A DNA stretch of 64,000 bases, taken from Staphylococcus devriesei (lineage in GTDB: Bacteria; Bacillota; Bacilli; Staphylococcales; Staphylococcaceae). A program made the position numbers and the translations under genes. The stretch spans positions 19,834 through 83,833 of the forward strand of contig NZ_PPRG01000029.1 of assembly GCF_002902625.1 (NCBI RefSeq), written 5' to 3'. A model generated the notes under the pieces. It was not told the origin of the DNA and searched no databases. It saw only the letters and a program-made list of their open reading frames with translations. Positions 1 to 10,436 of the stretch are shown piece after piece (positions within the stretch are counted from its first letter, which is position 1; every line of letters starts with the position of its first letter).

Positions 1-247
1 AAAAAGATATTATGTCTGTCTAATGAAACCGCCAGTAACATTTAATTTTTAATAATGGGTAAGAGTTTTGAACAAATATGTTTAGAATTTAGCAAAGACC
101 AAAGCTTTGTTAAAGTACAAAATTAGCCTTAAAGTTTTGTCAAAACAAAGAGTGAGATTTGGCTTAAATTCTACTTATGAGAAGCCTTAAATTGGTTTTT
201 CAAAGTATAAACTATTGGTTTCACGGCTCAATAAATTATTTTAGTCT
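1..247. other. Non-coding leader region at window start
   Basis: No gene is supported here. The stretch is AT-rich, has no credible reading frame with a ribosome site, and contains several weak inverted repeats around CTTTGTT/AACAAAG and repeated AGCCTTAAA words. By Staphylococcus gene order frr would lie just upstream of the window; that is inference. Confidence 0.4.
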
Positions 248-282
248 AAACTGTACCAATTCAGACTTTGGTACAGTTTTTT
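248..282 (+). terminator. Rho-independent terminator upstream of uppS
   Basis: A perfect 12-bp stem (AAACTGTACCAA at 248-259 with its complement at 268-279), an 8-nt loop and a T tract. It separates whatever lies upstream from the uppS unit. A possible promoter for uppS follows (TTGCTT at 286, TATGAT at 311, an over-long 19-nt spacer). Confidence 0.8.
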
Positions 283-382
283 AATTTGCTTATTCAATGC
301 CATTATCGAGTATGATAAAATGATAGATGATTTATTAATAATTAATATAATAACAGAGATGATCAGGCTCGGAGGAAAGACC

Positions 383-1153
383 ATGTTTAAAAAGCTAATA
401 AAAAGAAATAAGACTAAAATCAGTCAGAACGATGATTTAGATGTACATAATTTACCTGAACATGTAGCGATTATCATGGACGGAAATGGACGTTGGGCTA
501 AAAAGCGTAAAATGCCAAGAATCAAAGGTCACTATGAAGGTATGCAAACAATCAAGAAAGTAACTCGAGAGGCTAGCGATTTAGGTATTAAATATTTAAC
601 TTTATACGCTTTTTCAACTGAAAATTGGTCTAGACCTGAAAATGAAGTTAATTATATCATGAATTTACCTGTTAATTTTTTAAAAACTTTTCTACCAGAA
701 CTAATAGAAAAAAATGTTCAAATAGAAACCATTGGATTTTTAGATGCAGTACCTCAATCAACGATTGAAGCTATAGAACATGCCAAAGCGAAAACTAAAG
801 ATAACACAGGGTTGAAATTAATATTTGCCATTAATTATGGTGGACGAGCTGAACTTGTTCAAAGTATGAAATCAATTTATGATGAGCTTCAAAATAATGG
901 TCAAACTAGTGACGACATCGAGGAATCAATGATAACGAAACATTTAATGACGCATCCATACCCAGATCCTGAATTATTAATTCGTACTTCTGGAGAACAA
1001 CGTATTAGTAATTTCCTTATTTGGCAAACTTCTTATAGTGAATTTATCTTTAATGAGAAGTTATGGCCAGACTTTGATGGTGAAGAATTCAGAAAATGTT
1101 TAAAAATATATCAATCTCGCCAAAGACGCTTTGGAGGATTAAGTAAGGAGTAG
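383..1153 (+). CDS. uppS: Isoprenyl (undecaprenyl diphosphate) synthase
   Basis: Cis-prenyltransferase that extends farnesyl diphosphate with isopentenyl units to the C55 lipid carrier used for peptidoglycan and teichoic acid export. The N-terminal IMDGNGRWAKKR carries the catalytic Asp and diphosphate-binding residues, followed by GHYEGMQ and the C-terminal RTSGEQRISNFLIWQ dimer/IPP region. I start at the ATG at 383, which has GGAGGA 6 nt upstream; the frame extends further 5' but without a ribosome site. The 256-residue length equals that of the S. aureus enzyme as I recall it. cdsA follows after 3 nt, so the two are cotranscribed. Confidence 0.96.
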   Translation: MFKKLIKRNKTKISQNDDLDVHNLPEHVAIIMDGNGRWAKKRKMPRIKGHYEGMQTIKKVTREASDLGIKYLTLYAFSTENWSRPENEVNYIMNLPVNFLKTFLPELIEKNVQIETIGFLDAVPQSTIEAIEHAKAKTKDNTGLKLIFAINYGGRAELVQSMKSIYDELQNNGQTSDDIEESMITKHLMTHPYPDPELLIRTSGEQRISNFLIWQTSYSEFIFNEKLWPDFDGEEFRKCLKIYQSRQRRFGGLSKE

Positions 1154-1156
1154 CGT

Positions 1157-1939
1157 ATGAAAGTAAGAACTTTAACCGCGCTTATTGCGTTAATAATTTT
1201 TCTGCCTATTTTATTAAAAGGTGGAACTATTTTAATGTTATTTGCTTACCTATTAGCATTAATTGCCTTAAAAGAACTTTTAAATATGAATATGATTAAA
1301 TTTCTTTCTGTACCCGGTATATTTAGTGCAGTGGCATTAATCATTATTATGTTGCCACAAGCTGCCGGCGATTGGGTAAATGATATTCAATTAAAAAGCT
1401 TAATAGCAATGAGCTTTATATTGCTTAGTTATACTGTACTTTCTAAAAACAGATTTAGTTTTATGGATGCAGCATTTTGTTTAATGTCAGTAGCTTATGT
1501 AGGCATAGGATTTATGTATTTCTATGCTACACGCTCTGATGGCTTACACTATATCCTTTATGCATTTTTAGTTGTATGGCTCACGGATACTGGAGCGTAT
1601 CTCTTTGGCCGTTTAATGGGAAAACACAAACTCTGGCCAGTGATTAGTCCCAATAAAACAATAGAAGGTTTTATTGGCGGGCTGATTTGTAGTTTAATAG
1701 TGCCATTAGTTATGTTATTCTTCGTAGACTTTCATCTAAACATTTGGTTATTATTGGTTGTAACAATTATCCTAAGTATGTTCGGACAATTAGGAGATTT
1801 AGTTGAGTCAGGTTTCAAACGTCATTTTGGTGTGAAAGATTCTGGTCGTATTTTACCTGGTCACGGTGGAATACTCGACCGATTCGATAGCTTTATGTTC
1901 GTCTTGCCATTACTCAACATCTTATTAATACAAATGTAG
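1157..1939 (+). CDS. cdsA: Phosphatidate cytidylyltransferase
   Basis: Integral membrane enzyme making CDP-diacylglycerol from phosphatidic acid and CTP, the branch-point precursor of phosphatidylglycerol and cardiolipin (pgsA at 29932 uses its product). The family signature is complete near the C-terminus: [18 protein letters not shown] followed by ILDRFDS. Most of the 260 residues form hydrophobic helices. An AAGGAG ribosome site overlaps the end of uppS, implying translational coupling. Confidence 0.96.
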   Translation: MKVRTLTALIALIIFLPILLKGGTILMLFAYLLALIALKELLNMNMIKFLSVPGIFSAVALIIIMLPQAAGDWVNDIQLKSLIAMSFILLSYTVLSKNRFSFMDAAFCLMSVAYVGIGFMYFYATRSDGLHYILYAFLVVWLTDTGAYLFGRLMGKHKLWPVISPNKTIEGFIGGLICSLIVPLVMLFFVDFHLNIWLLLVVTIILSMFGQLGDLVESGFKRHFGVKDSGRILPGHGGILDRFDSFMFVLPLLNILLIQM

Positions 1940-1990
1940 CAAGAATTTAACGTTCTGTTTATATATGAAAAAAGTATAATGATATAATTG

Positions 1991-2053
1991 AGGAGTTATT
2001 GAGTTCACATTTCAGTAGATTTACTAGATAATGTAATTCTTAACTCCTTTTCT
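1991..2053 (+). terminator. Probable terminator or attenuator between cdsA and rseP
   Basis: AGGAGTTA at 1991-1998 pairs with TAACTCCT at 2041-2048, followed by TTTTCTT. The loop is long (about 42 nt), so it may be partial. Confidence 0.5.
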
Positions 2054-2156
2054 TAAAAATAAAATTCTTGAATAATTCAACTAAATAATACATAATCTAC
2101 ATCATTCTAAAAGAAGAATAGTTGTAGAAAAAATAAAGTTAAATGAGGTGTGGCAT

Positions 2157-3443
2157 GTGAGTTATTTAATCACGATTGTCTCATTTATTATCGTATTTGG
2201 TGTGCTTGTGACAGTACACGAATATGGTCATATGTTTTTTGCAAAGCGTGCAGGAATTATGTGTCCAGAGTTTGCGATTGGTATGGGACCCAAAATATTT
2301 AGTTTTCGTAAAGACGAAACGTTATACACTATTCGTTTGTTGCCTGTAGGCGGATATGTAAGAATGGCCGGAGATGGATTAGAAGAGCCTCCAGTCGAAC
2401 CCGGCATGAGCGTTAAAATTAAATTAAACGATCACGATGAAATTACACATATCATTTTAGATGATCAACATAAATTCCAACAAATTGAAGCAATTGAAGT
2501 GAAAAAATGTGATTTTAAAGATGAATTATATATTGAAGGTATTACCTCTTATGATAATGAACGTCATCATTATCCAATCGCTAAAAAAGCTTATTTTGTT
2601 GAAAATGGTAGCTTGATTCAAATTGCACCAACAAATCGCCAGTTTACACATAAAAAACCGTTGCCGAAATTTTTAACATTATTTGCGGGGCCATTATTTA
2701 ATTTCCTACTAGCATTAGTGTTATTTATAGGGTTAGCTTATTACCAAGGGACGCCAACTTCAACAGTAGGACAAATAGCAGATAATTTCCCTGCTCAAAA
2801 GGCAGGACTAAAATCAGGCGATAAAATTGTTCAGGTAGGTAATCATAAAGTTAATGATTTTGAAGCAATCCAATCAGCAATGAAAGACATTAAAGATAAT
2901 AAAACGACTATTAAGGTTGAAAGAGATAACCAAACTAAATCTTTTGATATTACGCCTAAAAAGCAAGTCATTAAAAAAACAAAATTAAATTCTGAAACGA
3001 ATTACGTTTTAGGCTTTCAACCTCAAAGAGAACATACTATAGTTAAACCACTTGCTCTCGGTTTTAGTCAATTTATTGATGCAAGCACGTTAATATTCTC
3101 AGCTGTAGGCGGTATGATAGCGAGTATTTTCACAGGTAATTTCTCATTCGATATGTTAAATGGGCCGGTTGGCATTTATCATAATGTGGATTCAGTAGTG
3201 AAACAAGGCATTATAGCGTTGACATATTATACGGCATTGCTAAGTGTAAACTTAGGTATTATGAATTTATTACCTATTCCGGCACTAGACGGTGGTAGAA
3301 TTCTATTTGTAATTTATGAAGCGATTTTCAGACGTCCAGTTAATAAAAAGGCTGAAACAGCAATCATTGCTGTTGGTGCATTATTTGTAGTTATTATTAT
3401 GATATTAGTAACTTGGAACGACATTCAACGCTATTTCTTATAG
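2157..3443 (+). CDS. rseP: Site-2 intramembrane zinc metalloprotease RseP/RasP
   Basis: Membrane protease that cleaves transmembrane segments of anti-sigma factors and signal peptides. The first helix holds the zinc motif HEYGH (residues about 20-24), a PDZ domain spans about 190-265, and the late motif [11 protein letters not shown] supplies the third metal ligand. I prefer the GTG at 2157 over an in-frame GTG at 2148, because GAGGTG at 2145-2150 is correctly spaced only for 2157. The product is 428 residues. proS begins 18 nt downstream, so the two are probably one transcript. Confidence 0.95.
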   Translation: MSYLITIVSFIIVFGVLVTVHEYGHMFFAKRAGIMCPEFAIGMGPKIFSFRKDETLYTIRLLPVGGYVRMAGDGLEEPPVEPGMSVKIKLNDHDEITHIILDDQHKFQQIEAIEVKKCDFKDELYIEGITSYDNERHHYPIAKKAYFVENGSLIQIAPTNRQFTHKKPLPKFLTLFAGPLFNFLLALVLFIGLAYYQGTPTSTVGQIADNFPAQKAGLKSGDKIVQVGNHKVNDFEAIQSAMKDIKDNKTTIKVERDNQTKSFDITPKKQVIKKTKLNSETNYVLGFQPQREHTIVKPLALGFSQFIDASTLIFSAVGGMIASIFTGNFSFDMLNGPVGIYHNVDSVVKQGIIALTYYTALLSVNLGIMNLLPIPALDGGRILFVIYEAIFRRPVNKKAETAIIAVGALFVVIIMILVTWNDIQRYFL

Positions 3444-3461
3444 ATTTAGGAGGATAAAGAT

Positions 3462-5162
3462 ATGAAACAATCGAAAGTATTTATACCAACGATGAGGGAA
3501 GTGCCTGCTGAAGCAGAGGCACTAAGTCATCAATTATTATTAAAAGCAGGGTTGATTAAGCAAAGTACAAGCGGGATTTATAGTTATTTACCACTCGCAA
3601 CGCGCGTATTAAATAATATTTCTAGAATTATTCGTGAAGAAATGGAACGTGTTGATGCGGTTGAAATCTTAATGCCTGCGCTACAACAAGCAGAATTATG
3701 GGAAGAATCAGGTCGTTGGGGAGCTTATGGCCCAGAATTAATGCGTTTAAAAGACCGTAATGGGCGAGAATTTGCTTTAGGACCTACACATGAAGAAGTA
3801 GTGACATCAATTGTGCGTGATGAGTTGAAATCATATAAACGATTACCACTTACTTTATTTCAAATTCAATCTAAATTCCGCGATGAACAACGTCCGCGTT
3901 TTGGGTTATTACGTGGCCGAGAATTCATTATGAAAGATGCGTATTCATTCCATGCTGATGAAGCATCATTAGATCAAACATATCAAGATATGTATAACGC
4001 TTATAGCCTTATCTTTAAACGTGTAGGTATTAATGCTCGTCCGGTTGTAGCTGATTCCGGAGCAATTGGCGGTAACCACACACACGAATTTATGGCTTTA
4101 AGCCAAATCGGTGAAGATACGATAGTGTTTAGTGAGTCTAGTGATTATGCAGCTAATATTGAAAAAGCAGAAGTAGTTTATCATCCTAATGAAAAACATA
4201 CTGAAATAGCAGAACTTGAAAAAATTGCTACACCTAATGTGAAGACGGCTCAAGAATTGGCTGATTTTTTAAATCGTCCTCTTGATGAAATTGTAAAAAC
4301 AATGATTTTTAAAATTGACGGCGAGTTTATTATGTTCTTAGTACGTGGACATCATGAATTAAACGAAGTGAAAGTAAAAGCACATTTTGGTACTGATAAT
4401 ATTGACATGGCAACTCAAGATGAAATCGTGAACTTATTAGGTGCGCATCCAGGTTCACTTGGACCAATTCATGATAATGAAATTAAAATCTATGCTGATA
4501 ACTACGTTAAAGATTTAAATAATTTAGTCGTAGGCGCAAATGAAGATGGTTATCATTATGTTAATGCTAATATAGAGCGCGATTTCAATGTTGATGAATA
4601 CGGCGACTTCCGCTTCATTCTTGAAGGTGAACAATTAAGTGACGGTTCAGGCGAAGCTAAATTTGCTGAAGGTATTGAAGTCGGACAAGTCTTTAAATTA
4701 GGTACTAAGTATTCAGAATCTATGAATGCAACATTCTTAGATAATCAAGGTAAAGCACAACCATTAATCATGGGTTGCTATGGTATAGGTGTATCTAGAA
4801 CATTAAGTGCCATTGTTGAACAAAACAACGATGAAAATGGGATTATATGGCCTAAATCAGTTACGCCATTTGACTTACATTTAATTACGATTAACCCTAA
4901 AAAAGAAGAACAATTAGAATTAAGTAATCAATTATATTCACAATTACAACAACAATATGATGTGCTTTATGATGACCGTCAAGAACGAGCAGGCGTTAAA
5001 TTCAACGATGCAGATTTAATTGGTTTACCAATTCGTATTGTCGTAGGCAAACGAGCTGCTGAAGGTATCGTCGAAGTAAAAGTACGTCAAACTGGCGAAA
5101 GTGAAGAAGTGCATATTGATGACCTTGCTAAACATGTAACTTCTTTATATGAGAACTTATAA
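3462..5162 (+). CDS. proS: Prolyl-tRNA synthetase (bacterial type with editing domain)
   Basis: Charges tRNA-Pro with proline. The 566-residue protein has class II motifs (motif 2 around [17 protein letters not shown], motif 3 near [11 protein letters not shown]), a YbaK-like editing insertion at about residues 225-390 that would clear mischarged Ala-tRNA, and a C-terminal anticodon-binding domain. Ribosome site TAGGAGG lies 11 nt before the ATG. The 18-nt gap to rseP leaves no room for a T-box leader, so expression must come from upstream. Confidence 0.97.
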   Translation: MKQSKVFIPTMREVPAEAEALSHQLLLKAGLIKQSTSGIYSYLPLATRVLNNISRIIREEMERVDAVEILMPALQQAELWEESGRWGAYGPELMRLKDRNGREFALGPTHEEVVTSIVRDELKSYKRLPLTLFQIQSKFRDEQRPRFGLLRGREFIMKDAYSFHADEASLDQTYQDMYNAYSLIFKRVGINARPVVADSGAIGGNHTHEFMALSQIGEDTIVFSESSDYAANIEKAEVVYHPNEKHTEIAELEKIATPNVKTAQELADFLNRPLDEIVKTMIFKIDGEFIMFLVRGHHELNEVKVKAHFGTDNIDMATQDEIVNLLGAHPGSLGPIHDNEIKIYADNYVKDLNNLVVGANEDGYHYVNANIERDFNVDEYGDFRFILEGEQLSDGSGEAKFAEGIEVGQVFKLGTKYSESMNATFLDNQGKAQPLIMGCYGIGVSRTLSAIVEQNNDENGIIWPKSVTPFDLHLITINPKKEEQLELSNQLYSQLQQQYDVLYDDRQERAGVKFNDADLIGLPIRIVVGKRAAEGIVEVKVRQTGESEEVHIDDLAKHVTSLYENL

Positions 5163-5175
5163 ATATATAAATAAG

Positions 5176-5220
5176 AGCAGTCTGGAATATTTCATTGTAA
5201 GATGTTCTAGACTGCTTAAT
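5176..5220 (+). terminator. Terminator after proS (first of two)
   Basis: AGCAGTCT at 5176-5183 pairs with AGACTGCT at 5209-5216, extended by a partly paired inner stem, followed by a T-rich run. Confidence 0.65.
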
Positions 5221-5274
5221 TTTAGCAGTAGGCAAGTATAATCGAAATGAATTTATTTCGTTATGATTATAATA

Positions 5275-5330
5275 AGAGAGCGTGAAATCTTAAGTATCAA
5301 GTTAGATTTCTTTGTCGCTCTCTTTTCTAT
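5275..5330 (+). terminator. Strong terminator between proS and polC
   Basis: AAGAGAGCG pairs with CGCTCTCTT and an inner GAAATCT pairs with AGATTTC, ending in TTTTC. With the preceding hairpin it isolates polC as its own transcription unit within the 307-nt gap. Confidence 0.8.
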
Positions 5331-5381
5331 TTAAAAATAAAAAGATTAAACGTCATCTATGAAAAAGTTAGATTACAGTAG

Positions 5382-5387
5382 TATAAT
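5382..5387 (+). promoter_or_regulatory. Candidate -10 element for polC
   Basis: A perfect TATAAT lies 83 nt upstream of the polC start and downstream of two terminators. The corresponding -35 region (about TGAAAA) is poor, so this is a moderate call. Confidence 0.4.
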
Positions 5388-5469
5388 ATAAAGCAAGTTT
5401 GCAAACAGCAGCTCACAAAAAGAAAGAAACAAGCAAAGTAATTAGTAAGAAATAAGGTGGTTATCCATT

Positions 5470-8400
5470 GTGGCAATGACAAGTCAGGAAAAATTTAGAG
5501 TTCTCGCAGAACAAATTAAAATGTCTGAGCAATTAGATAAAGAGATAATTGAACAAGGCGAGTTAACTCGAGTAAATGTATCAAATAAAAATAGAACATG
5601 GGAATTTCAATTTACATTGCCTCACTTTCTTTCAAATGAAGATTATTTAATCTTCACAAATGCAATTACTGAAGAATTTAAAGAAATTGCAAAAGTAGAC
5701 TGGCATTTTACAATTCAAAATACAAGTAACCAAGATGAGCATGCATTAAAATATTTTGGACATTGTATTGAACATACGGCATTATCTCCTAAAGTCAAAG
5801 GCCAGCTTAAACAAAAACGTTTAATTATGTCAGGTAATGTATTAAAAATTATGACCTCTAATGATATTGAAAGAAATCATTTTGACAAAGTATGTAACGG
5901 TAGTTTAGTTAAAGCTTTTCAAAAATGTGGTTTTAATATAGATAAAGTAGTATTTGAAACGGATGATTCAAGTTCAGATGATGACTTAGCCTCACTAGAA
6001 GCACATATTCAAGAAGAAGATGAGAAAAGTGCGAGAGAAGCTACTGAAAAATTAGAAAAAATGAAAGCTGAAAAAGCTAAACAACAAGATAATAACGAAA
6101 GCAATGTAGATAAATGTCAAATCGGTAAACCAATTCAGGTTGAAAATATTAAACCAATTGAGTCAATTATTGAAGAAGAATTTAAAGTAGCTATTGAAGG
6201 GGTTATCTTTGATATTAACCTGAAAGAATTAAAAAGTGGTCGTCATATAGTAGAGTTAAAAGTTACTGACTACACAGATTCACTAGTTTTAAAAATGTTT
6301 ACCCGTAAAAATAAAGACGATTTAGATCACTTCAAAGCTTTAAGTGTAGGTAAATGGGTGCGTGCGCAAGGTCGTATCGAAGAAGATACCTTTGTACATG
6401 ATTTAGTAATGATGATGTCTGATATTGAAGAAATTAAAAAAAGTCCAAAACAAGATAAAGCGAAAGACAAGCGCGTAGAATTTCACTTGCACACTGCTAT
6501 GAGCCAAATGGACGGTATTCCAAATATTGGAGCGTATGTTACTCAAGCAGCTAATTGGGGGCACAAAGCAATTGCTGTAACTGATCATAACGTGGTTCAA
6601 GCCTTTCCTGACGCTCATAGTGCGGCTGAAAAGAATGGCATTAAAATGATTTACGGTATGGAAGGTATGTTAGTAGACGATGGTGTGCCAATCGCTTACA
6701 AACCTACAGACCGTAATTTAAAAGAAGCTACTTATGTCGTATTTGACGTCGAAACTACTGGTTTATCAAATCAATACGACCAAATTATTGAATTAGCAGC
6801 AGTTAAGGTACACGATGGTGAGATTATTGATAAATTCGAACGTTTTAGTAATCCACACGAAAAGTTATCAGAAACAATTATTAACCTAACGCACATCACT
6901 GATGACATGTTAACCGATGCTCCAGAAATTGATGAAGTACTTACTGAATTTAAAGAATGGGTAGGAGATGCTATATTCGTAGCGCATAACGCTTCATTCG
7001 ATATGGGCTTCATCGACACAGGATATGAACGCCTTGGCTTCGGTCCTTCTACTAACGGGGTTATTGATACACTTGAACTATCACGTACGATTAATACTGA
7101 ATATGGTAAGCACGGTTTAAATTTCTTAGCTAAAAAGTATGGTGTTGAACTTACTCAACACCACAGAGCGATATACGATACTGAAGCTACTGCTTATATA
7201 TTCATCAAAATGGTTCAACAAATGAAAGAACTTGGTGTAACGAACCATAAAGATATTAATCAAAAATTAACTAATGAAGATGCGTATAAACGTGCGCGTC
7301 CTACACACGTAACTTTGATTGTACAAACACAAGAAGGGTTAAAAAACCTATTTAAAATTGTTAGTGCATCATTAGTCAAATATTATTATCGAACACCTAG
7401 AATTCCACGTTCATTATTAAATGAATATCGTGAAGGGATTTTAGTCGGTACAGCATGTGATGAAGGTGAGCTCTTTACAGCGGTTATGCAACGTGACCAA
7501 TCAGAAGTTGAAAAAATTGCTCAATACTATGATTTTATTGAAGTTCAACCGCCTAAACTTTATCAAGATTTAATCGACCGTGAGTTAATTCGCGATACCC
7601 AAACGTTATATGAAATATATGACCGTATTTTAAAAGCTGGAGAGAGCACGGGTATTCCAGTATTAGCTACAGGAAACGCGCACTATTTATATGAACACGA
7701 TGCAATAGCTCGTAAAATCTTAATTGCCTCTCAACCTGGTAATCCACTTAACCGTTCAACTTTACCAGAGGCACATTTTAGAACGACTGATGAAATGTTG
7801 GATGAATTCCATTTTCTTGGGGAAGAGAAGGCGTATGAAATCGTAGTGAAAAATACGAATGAGTTAGCTGATCGTATTGATAAAGTGATACCGATTAAAG
7901 ATCGGCTCTATACACCACGTATGGATGGAGCAAACGAAGAAATACGTGAATTAAGCTATTCTAATGCGAAGAAATTATATGGCGAAGATTTACCACAAAT
8001 TGTTATTGATCGTTTAGAAAAAGAATTAGCAAGTATTATTGGAAATGGATTTTCTGTTATTTATTTAATTTCGCAACGGCTTGTTAAAAAATCATTAGAC
8101 GATGGATACCTTGTAGGTTCACGTGGTTCTGTAGGTTCAAGTTTTGTAGCGACCATGACAGAAATTACCGAAGTTAATCCGCTTCCGCCACATTATATTT
8201 GTCCTCATTGTAAAACGAGTGAGTTCTTTGATGATGGTTCTGTAGGTTCAGGATTTGATTTACCGGATAAACAATGTAGTTCATGTGGCGCTGATTTAAT
8301 TAAAGAGGGGCAAGATATCCCATTCGAAACATTCTTAGGATTTAAGGGGGATAAAGTTCCCGATATTGATTTAAACTTTAGTGGGGAATATCAACCTAAT

Positions 8401-9786
8401 GCTCATAACTATACAAAAGTACTATTCGGGGAAGATAAAGTCTTTCGTGCTGGTACAATTGGCACCGTGGCTGAAAAGACTGCATTTGGTTACGTAAAAG
8501 GCTATCTAAATGATCAAGGTATTCATAAACGTGGTGCCGAAATTGATCGTTTAGTTAAAGGATGTACTGGTGTCAAACGTACAACAGGTCAGCACCCTGG
8601 TGGTATCATTGTTGTTCCGGATTATATGGATATTTATGATTTCACACCAATACAATACCCGGCGGACGATCAAAGTGCTTCATGGATGACTACACACTTT
8701 GATTTCCATTCTATTCATGATAATGTATTAAAACTTGATATACTAGGGCACGATGACCCTACGATGATACGTATGTTGCAAGATTTATCTGGCATCGATC
8801 CGAAGACGATACCTGTTGATGATAAAGAAACAATGCAGATCTTTAGTAGTCCTGAAACGCTAGGTGTAACAGAAGAAGATATACTATGTAAAACAGGAAC
8901 GTTCGGTGTACCTGAATTTGGTACAGGATTTGTTCGCCAAATGTTAGAAGATACGAAACCTACTACGTTCTCTGAACTTGTTCAAATCTCAGGTTTATCT
9001 CACGGGACAGATGTATGGTTAGGTAACGCTCAAGAACTAGTTCGTTCTGGAATATGTGACCTCTCAGGAGTAATCGGATGTCGTGATGATATTATGGTTT
9101 ACCTAATGTATGCTGGATTAGAACCTTCAATGGCTTTCAAAATAATGGAATCAGTACGTAAAGGTAAAGGCTTAACAGACGAAATGATTGAAACAATGAA
9201 GGAAAATAATGTACCTGATTGGTATTTAGATTCATGTCTTAAAATAAAATACATGTTCCCTAAAGCCCATGCGGCTGCATATGTCTTAATGGCAGTTCGT
9301 ATAGCTTACTTTAAAGTGCATTATCCTTTATATTATTATGCGTCTTATTTCACAGTTCGTGCATCAGATTTCGATTTGATAACTATGATTAAAGATAAGG
9401 AAAGTATTAAAAATACAATTAAAGATATGTATTCTCATTATATGGAATTGGGTAAAAAGGAAAAAGATGTCTTAACTGTATTAGAAATTATGAATGAAAT
9501 GGCTCATAGGGGTTATCGCATGCAACCCATTAGCCTTGAGAAGAGTCAAGCTTTCGACTTCATTATTGAAGACGACACGCTTATTCCACCATTTATTGCA
9601 GTGCCAGGCCTTGGTGAAAACGTAGCAAAACGTATCGTTGAAGCACGTGAAGATGGTCCATTCTTATCTAAAGAAGACTTAAATAAAAAAGCGGGCTTAT
9701 CACAGAAAATCATCGACTATTTAGATGATTTAGGTTCTTTACCCGATTTACCAGATAAAGCTCAACTTTCAATTTTTGATATGTAA
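5470..9786 (+). CDS. polC: DNA polymerase III alpha subunit, PolC type
   Basis: Main replicative polymerase of low-GC Gram-positives, with built-in proofreading. Visible order in 1438 residues: N-terminal domain; OB fold about 235-330; first PHP part with EFHLHTAMSQMDG near 337 and AVTDHN; inserted DEDDh exonuclease starting at VVFDVETTGLS near 423 with HNASFD and HHRAIYD; remaining PHP with ATGNAHYL near 734; zinc module CPHC...CSSCG near 911-940; polymerase aspartates in PDIDLNFSG near 964; C-terminal HhH/OB region ending in the QLSIFDM clamp-binding tail. Start is GTG 5470; an ATG two codons later is possible. Confidence 0.98.
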   Translation: MAMTSQEKFRVLAEQIKMSEQLDKEIIEQGELTRVNVSNKNRTWEFQFTLPHFLSNEDYLIFTNAITEEFKEIAKVDWHFTIQNTSNQDEHALKYFGHCIEHTALSPKVKGQLKQKRLIMSGNVLKIMTSNDIERNHFDKVCNGSLVKAFQKCGFNIDKVVFETDDSSSDDDLASLEAHIQEEDEKSAREATEKLEKMKAEKAKQQDNNESNVDKCQIGKPIQVENIKPIESIIEEEFKVAIEGVIFDINLKELKSGRHIVELKVTDYTDSLVLKMFTRKNKDDLDHFKALSVGKWVRAQGRIEEDTFVHDLVMMMSDIEEIKKSPKQDKAKDKRVEFHLHTAMSQMDGIPNIGAYVTQAANWGHKAIAVTDHNVVQAFPDAHSAAEKNGIKMIYGMEGMLVDDGVPIAYKPTDRNLKEATYVVFDVETTGLSNQYDQIIELAAVKVHDGEIIDKFERFSNPHEKLSETIINLTHITDDMLTDAPEIDEVLTEFKEWVGDAIFVAHNASFDMGFIDTGYERLGFGPSTNGVIDTLELSRTINTEYGKHGLNFLAKKYGVELTQHHRAIYDTEATAYIFIKMVQQMKELGVTNHKDINQKLTNEDAYKRARPTHVTLIVQTQEGLKNLFKIVSASLVKYYYRTPRIPRSLLNEYREGILVGTACDEGELFTAVMQRDQSEVEKIAQYYDFIEVQPPKLYQDLIDRELIRDTQTLYEIYDRILKAGESTGIPVLATGNAHYLYEHDAIARKILIASQPGNPLNRSTLPEAHFRTTDEMLDEFHFLGEEKAYEIVVKNTNELADRIDKVIPIKDRLYTPRMDGANEEIRELSYSNAKKLYGEDLPQIVIDRLEKELASIIGNGFSVIYLISQRLVKKSLDDGYLVGSRGSVGSSFVATMTEITEVNPLPPHYICPHCKTSEFFDDGSVGSGFDLPDKQCSSCGADLIKEGQDIPFETFLGFKGDKVPDIDLNFSGEYQPNAHNYTKVLFGEDKVFRAGTIGTVAEKTAFGYVKGYLNDQGIHKRGAEIDRLVKGCTGVKRTTGQHPGGIIVVPDYMDIYDFTPIQYPADDQSASWMTTHFDFHSIHDNVLKLDILGHDDPTMIRMLQDLSGIDPKTIPVDDKETMQIFSSPETLGVTEEDILCKTGTFGVPEFGTGFVRQMLEDTKPTTFSELVQISGLSHGTDVWLGNAQELVRSGICDLSGVIGCRDDIMVYLMYAGLEPSMAFKIMESVRKGKGLTDEMIETMKENNVPDWYLDSCLKIKYMFPKAHAAAYVLMAVRIAYFKVHYPLYYYASYFTVRASDFDLITMIKDKESIKNTIKDMYSHYMELGKKEKDVLTVLEIMNEMAHRGYRMQPISLEKSQAFDFIIEDDTLIPPFIAVPGLGENVAKRIVEAREDGPFLSKEDLNKKAGLSQKIIDYLDDLGSLPDLPDKAQLSIFDM

Positions 9787-9898
9787 TAAAACATTATTGT
9801 ATTTAGCGCATCAGTTTATGTAAGTGAAAAGGCTTAATTTGTTTAACAAATTAAAGTGTGATATACTTATGATGCGTAAAAAATTAGACTCAGGCAGA

Positions 9899-9928
9899 AA
9901 GAGTGGGCATATACCCGCTCTTTTCTAT
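9899..9928 (+). promoter_or_regulatory. Hairpin in the rimP-nusA operon leader
   Basis: GAGTGGG and CCCGCTC (one G-T pair) enclose CATATA and are followed by TTTTCTATTT, 22 nt before the rimP start. It looks like a terminator placed in the leader, so it could attenuate the nusA operon. NusA autoregulation is known in other bacteria; a role here is inference. Confidence 0.55.
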
Positions 9929-9949
9929 TTGCCAAAAAAGGAGGCCTGT

Positions 9950-10417
9950 ATGAGTAAGATAACTGAAGAAGTAGAAACTATCATTACTCCTATTTTAGAT
10001 GACTTACATTTCGAATTAGTTGACGTTGAATATACTAAAGAAGGTAAAGACCATTTTTTGAGAATTTCTATTGATAAAGAAGGCGGCATTGATTTAAATG
10101 ATTGCACGCTTGCTTCTGAAAAGATTAGCGAAGCAATGGATGAAAATGATCCAATCCCAGAAATGTATTACTTAGATGTAGCATCACCGGGCGCAGAACG
10201 TCCGATAAAAAAAGAAAAAGATTATCAAAATGCGATTGAGAAACCAGTGTTTATATCATTGTATGCGCCAATTGAAGGTGACAAAGAATGGTTAGGTATT
10301 TTAAAAGCTGTTGATGATGAAACAATAACTATGGAAGTTAAAGAAAAAGCTAAAACTAAACAAATTGAAATACCAAGAAATAAAATAGCAAAAGCACGTC
10401 ACGCTGTAATGATTTAA
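9950..10417 (+). CDS. rimP: Ribosome maturation factor RimP
   Basis: Assists assembly of the 30S subunit. The 155-residue protein shows the DUF150 pattern: N-terminal domain with FELVDVEY and FLRISIDKEGGI, a DVASPGAERPIK core, and a C-terminal SH3-like domain. The ATG at 9950 has AAGGAGGCC directly upstream. The frame is open from 9824 but that extension has no ribosome site and crosses the leader hairpin. nusA follows 19 nt later, the standard Firmicute order. Confidence 0.95.
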   Translation: MSKITEEVETIITPILDDLHFELVDVEYTKEGKDHFLRISIDKEGGIDLNDCTLASEKISEAMDENDPIPEMYYLDVASPGAERPIKKEKDYQNAIEKPVFISLYAPIEGDKEWLGILKAVDDETITMEVKEKAKTKQIEIPRNKIAKARHAVMI

Positions 10418-10436
10418 CGTGTGAGGAGGAATAATT

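Noticed and set aside
1..247. A structured regulatory RNA in the first 247 nt
   Set aside because: Only weak, AT-rich inverted repeats are seen and no known riboswitch or leader class fits.
2148..2156. GTG at 2148 as the rseP start
   Set aside because: It overlaps the GAGGTG ribosome site that serves the GTG at 2157.
3444..3461. T-box leader for proS
   Set aside because: Only 18 nt separate rseP and proS; there is no room for a T-box.
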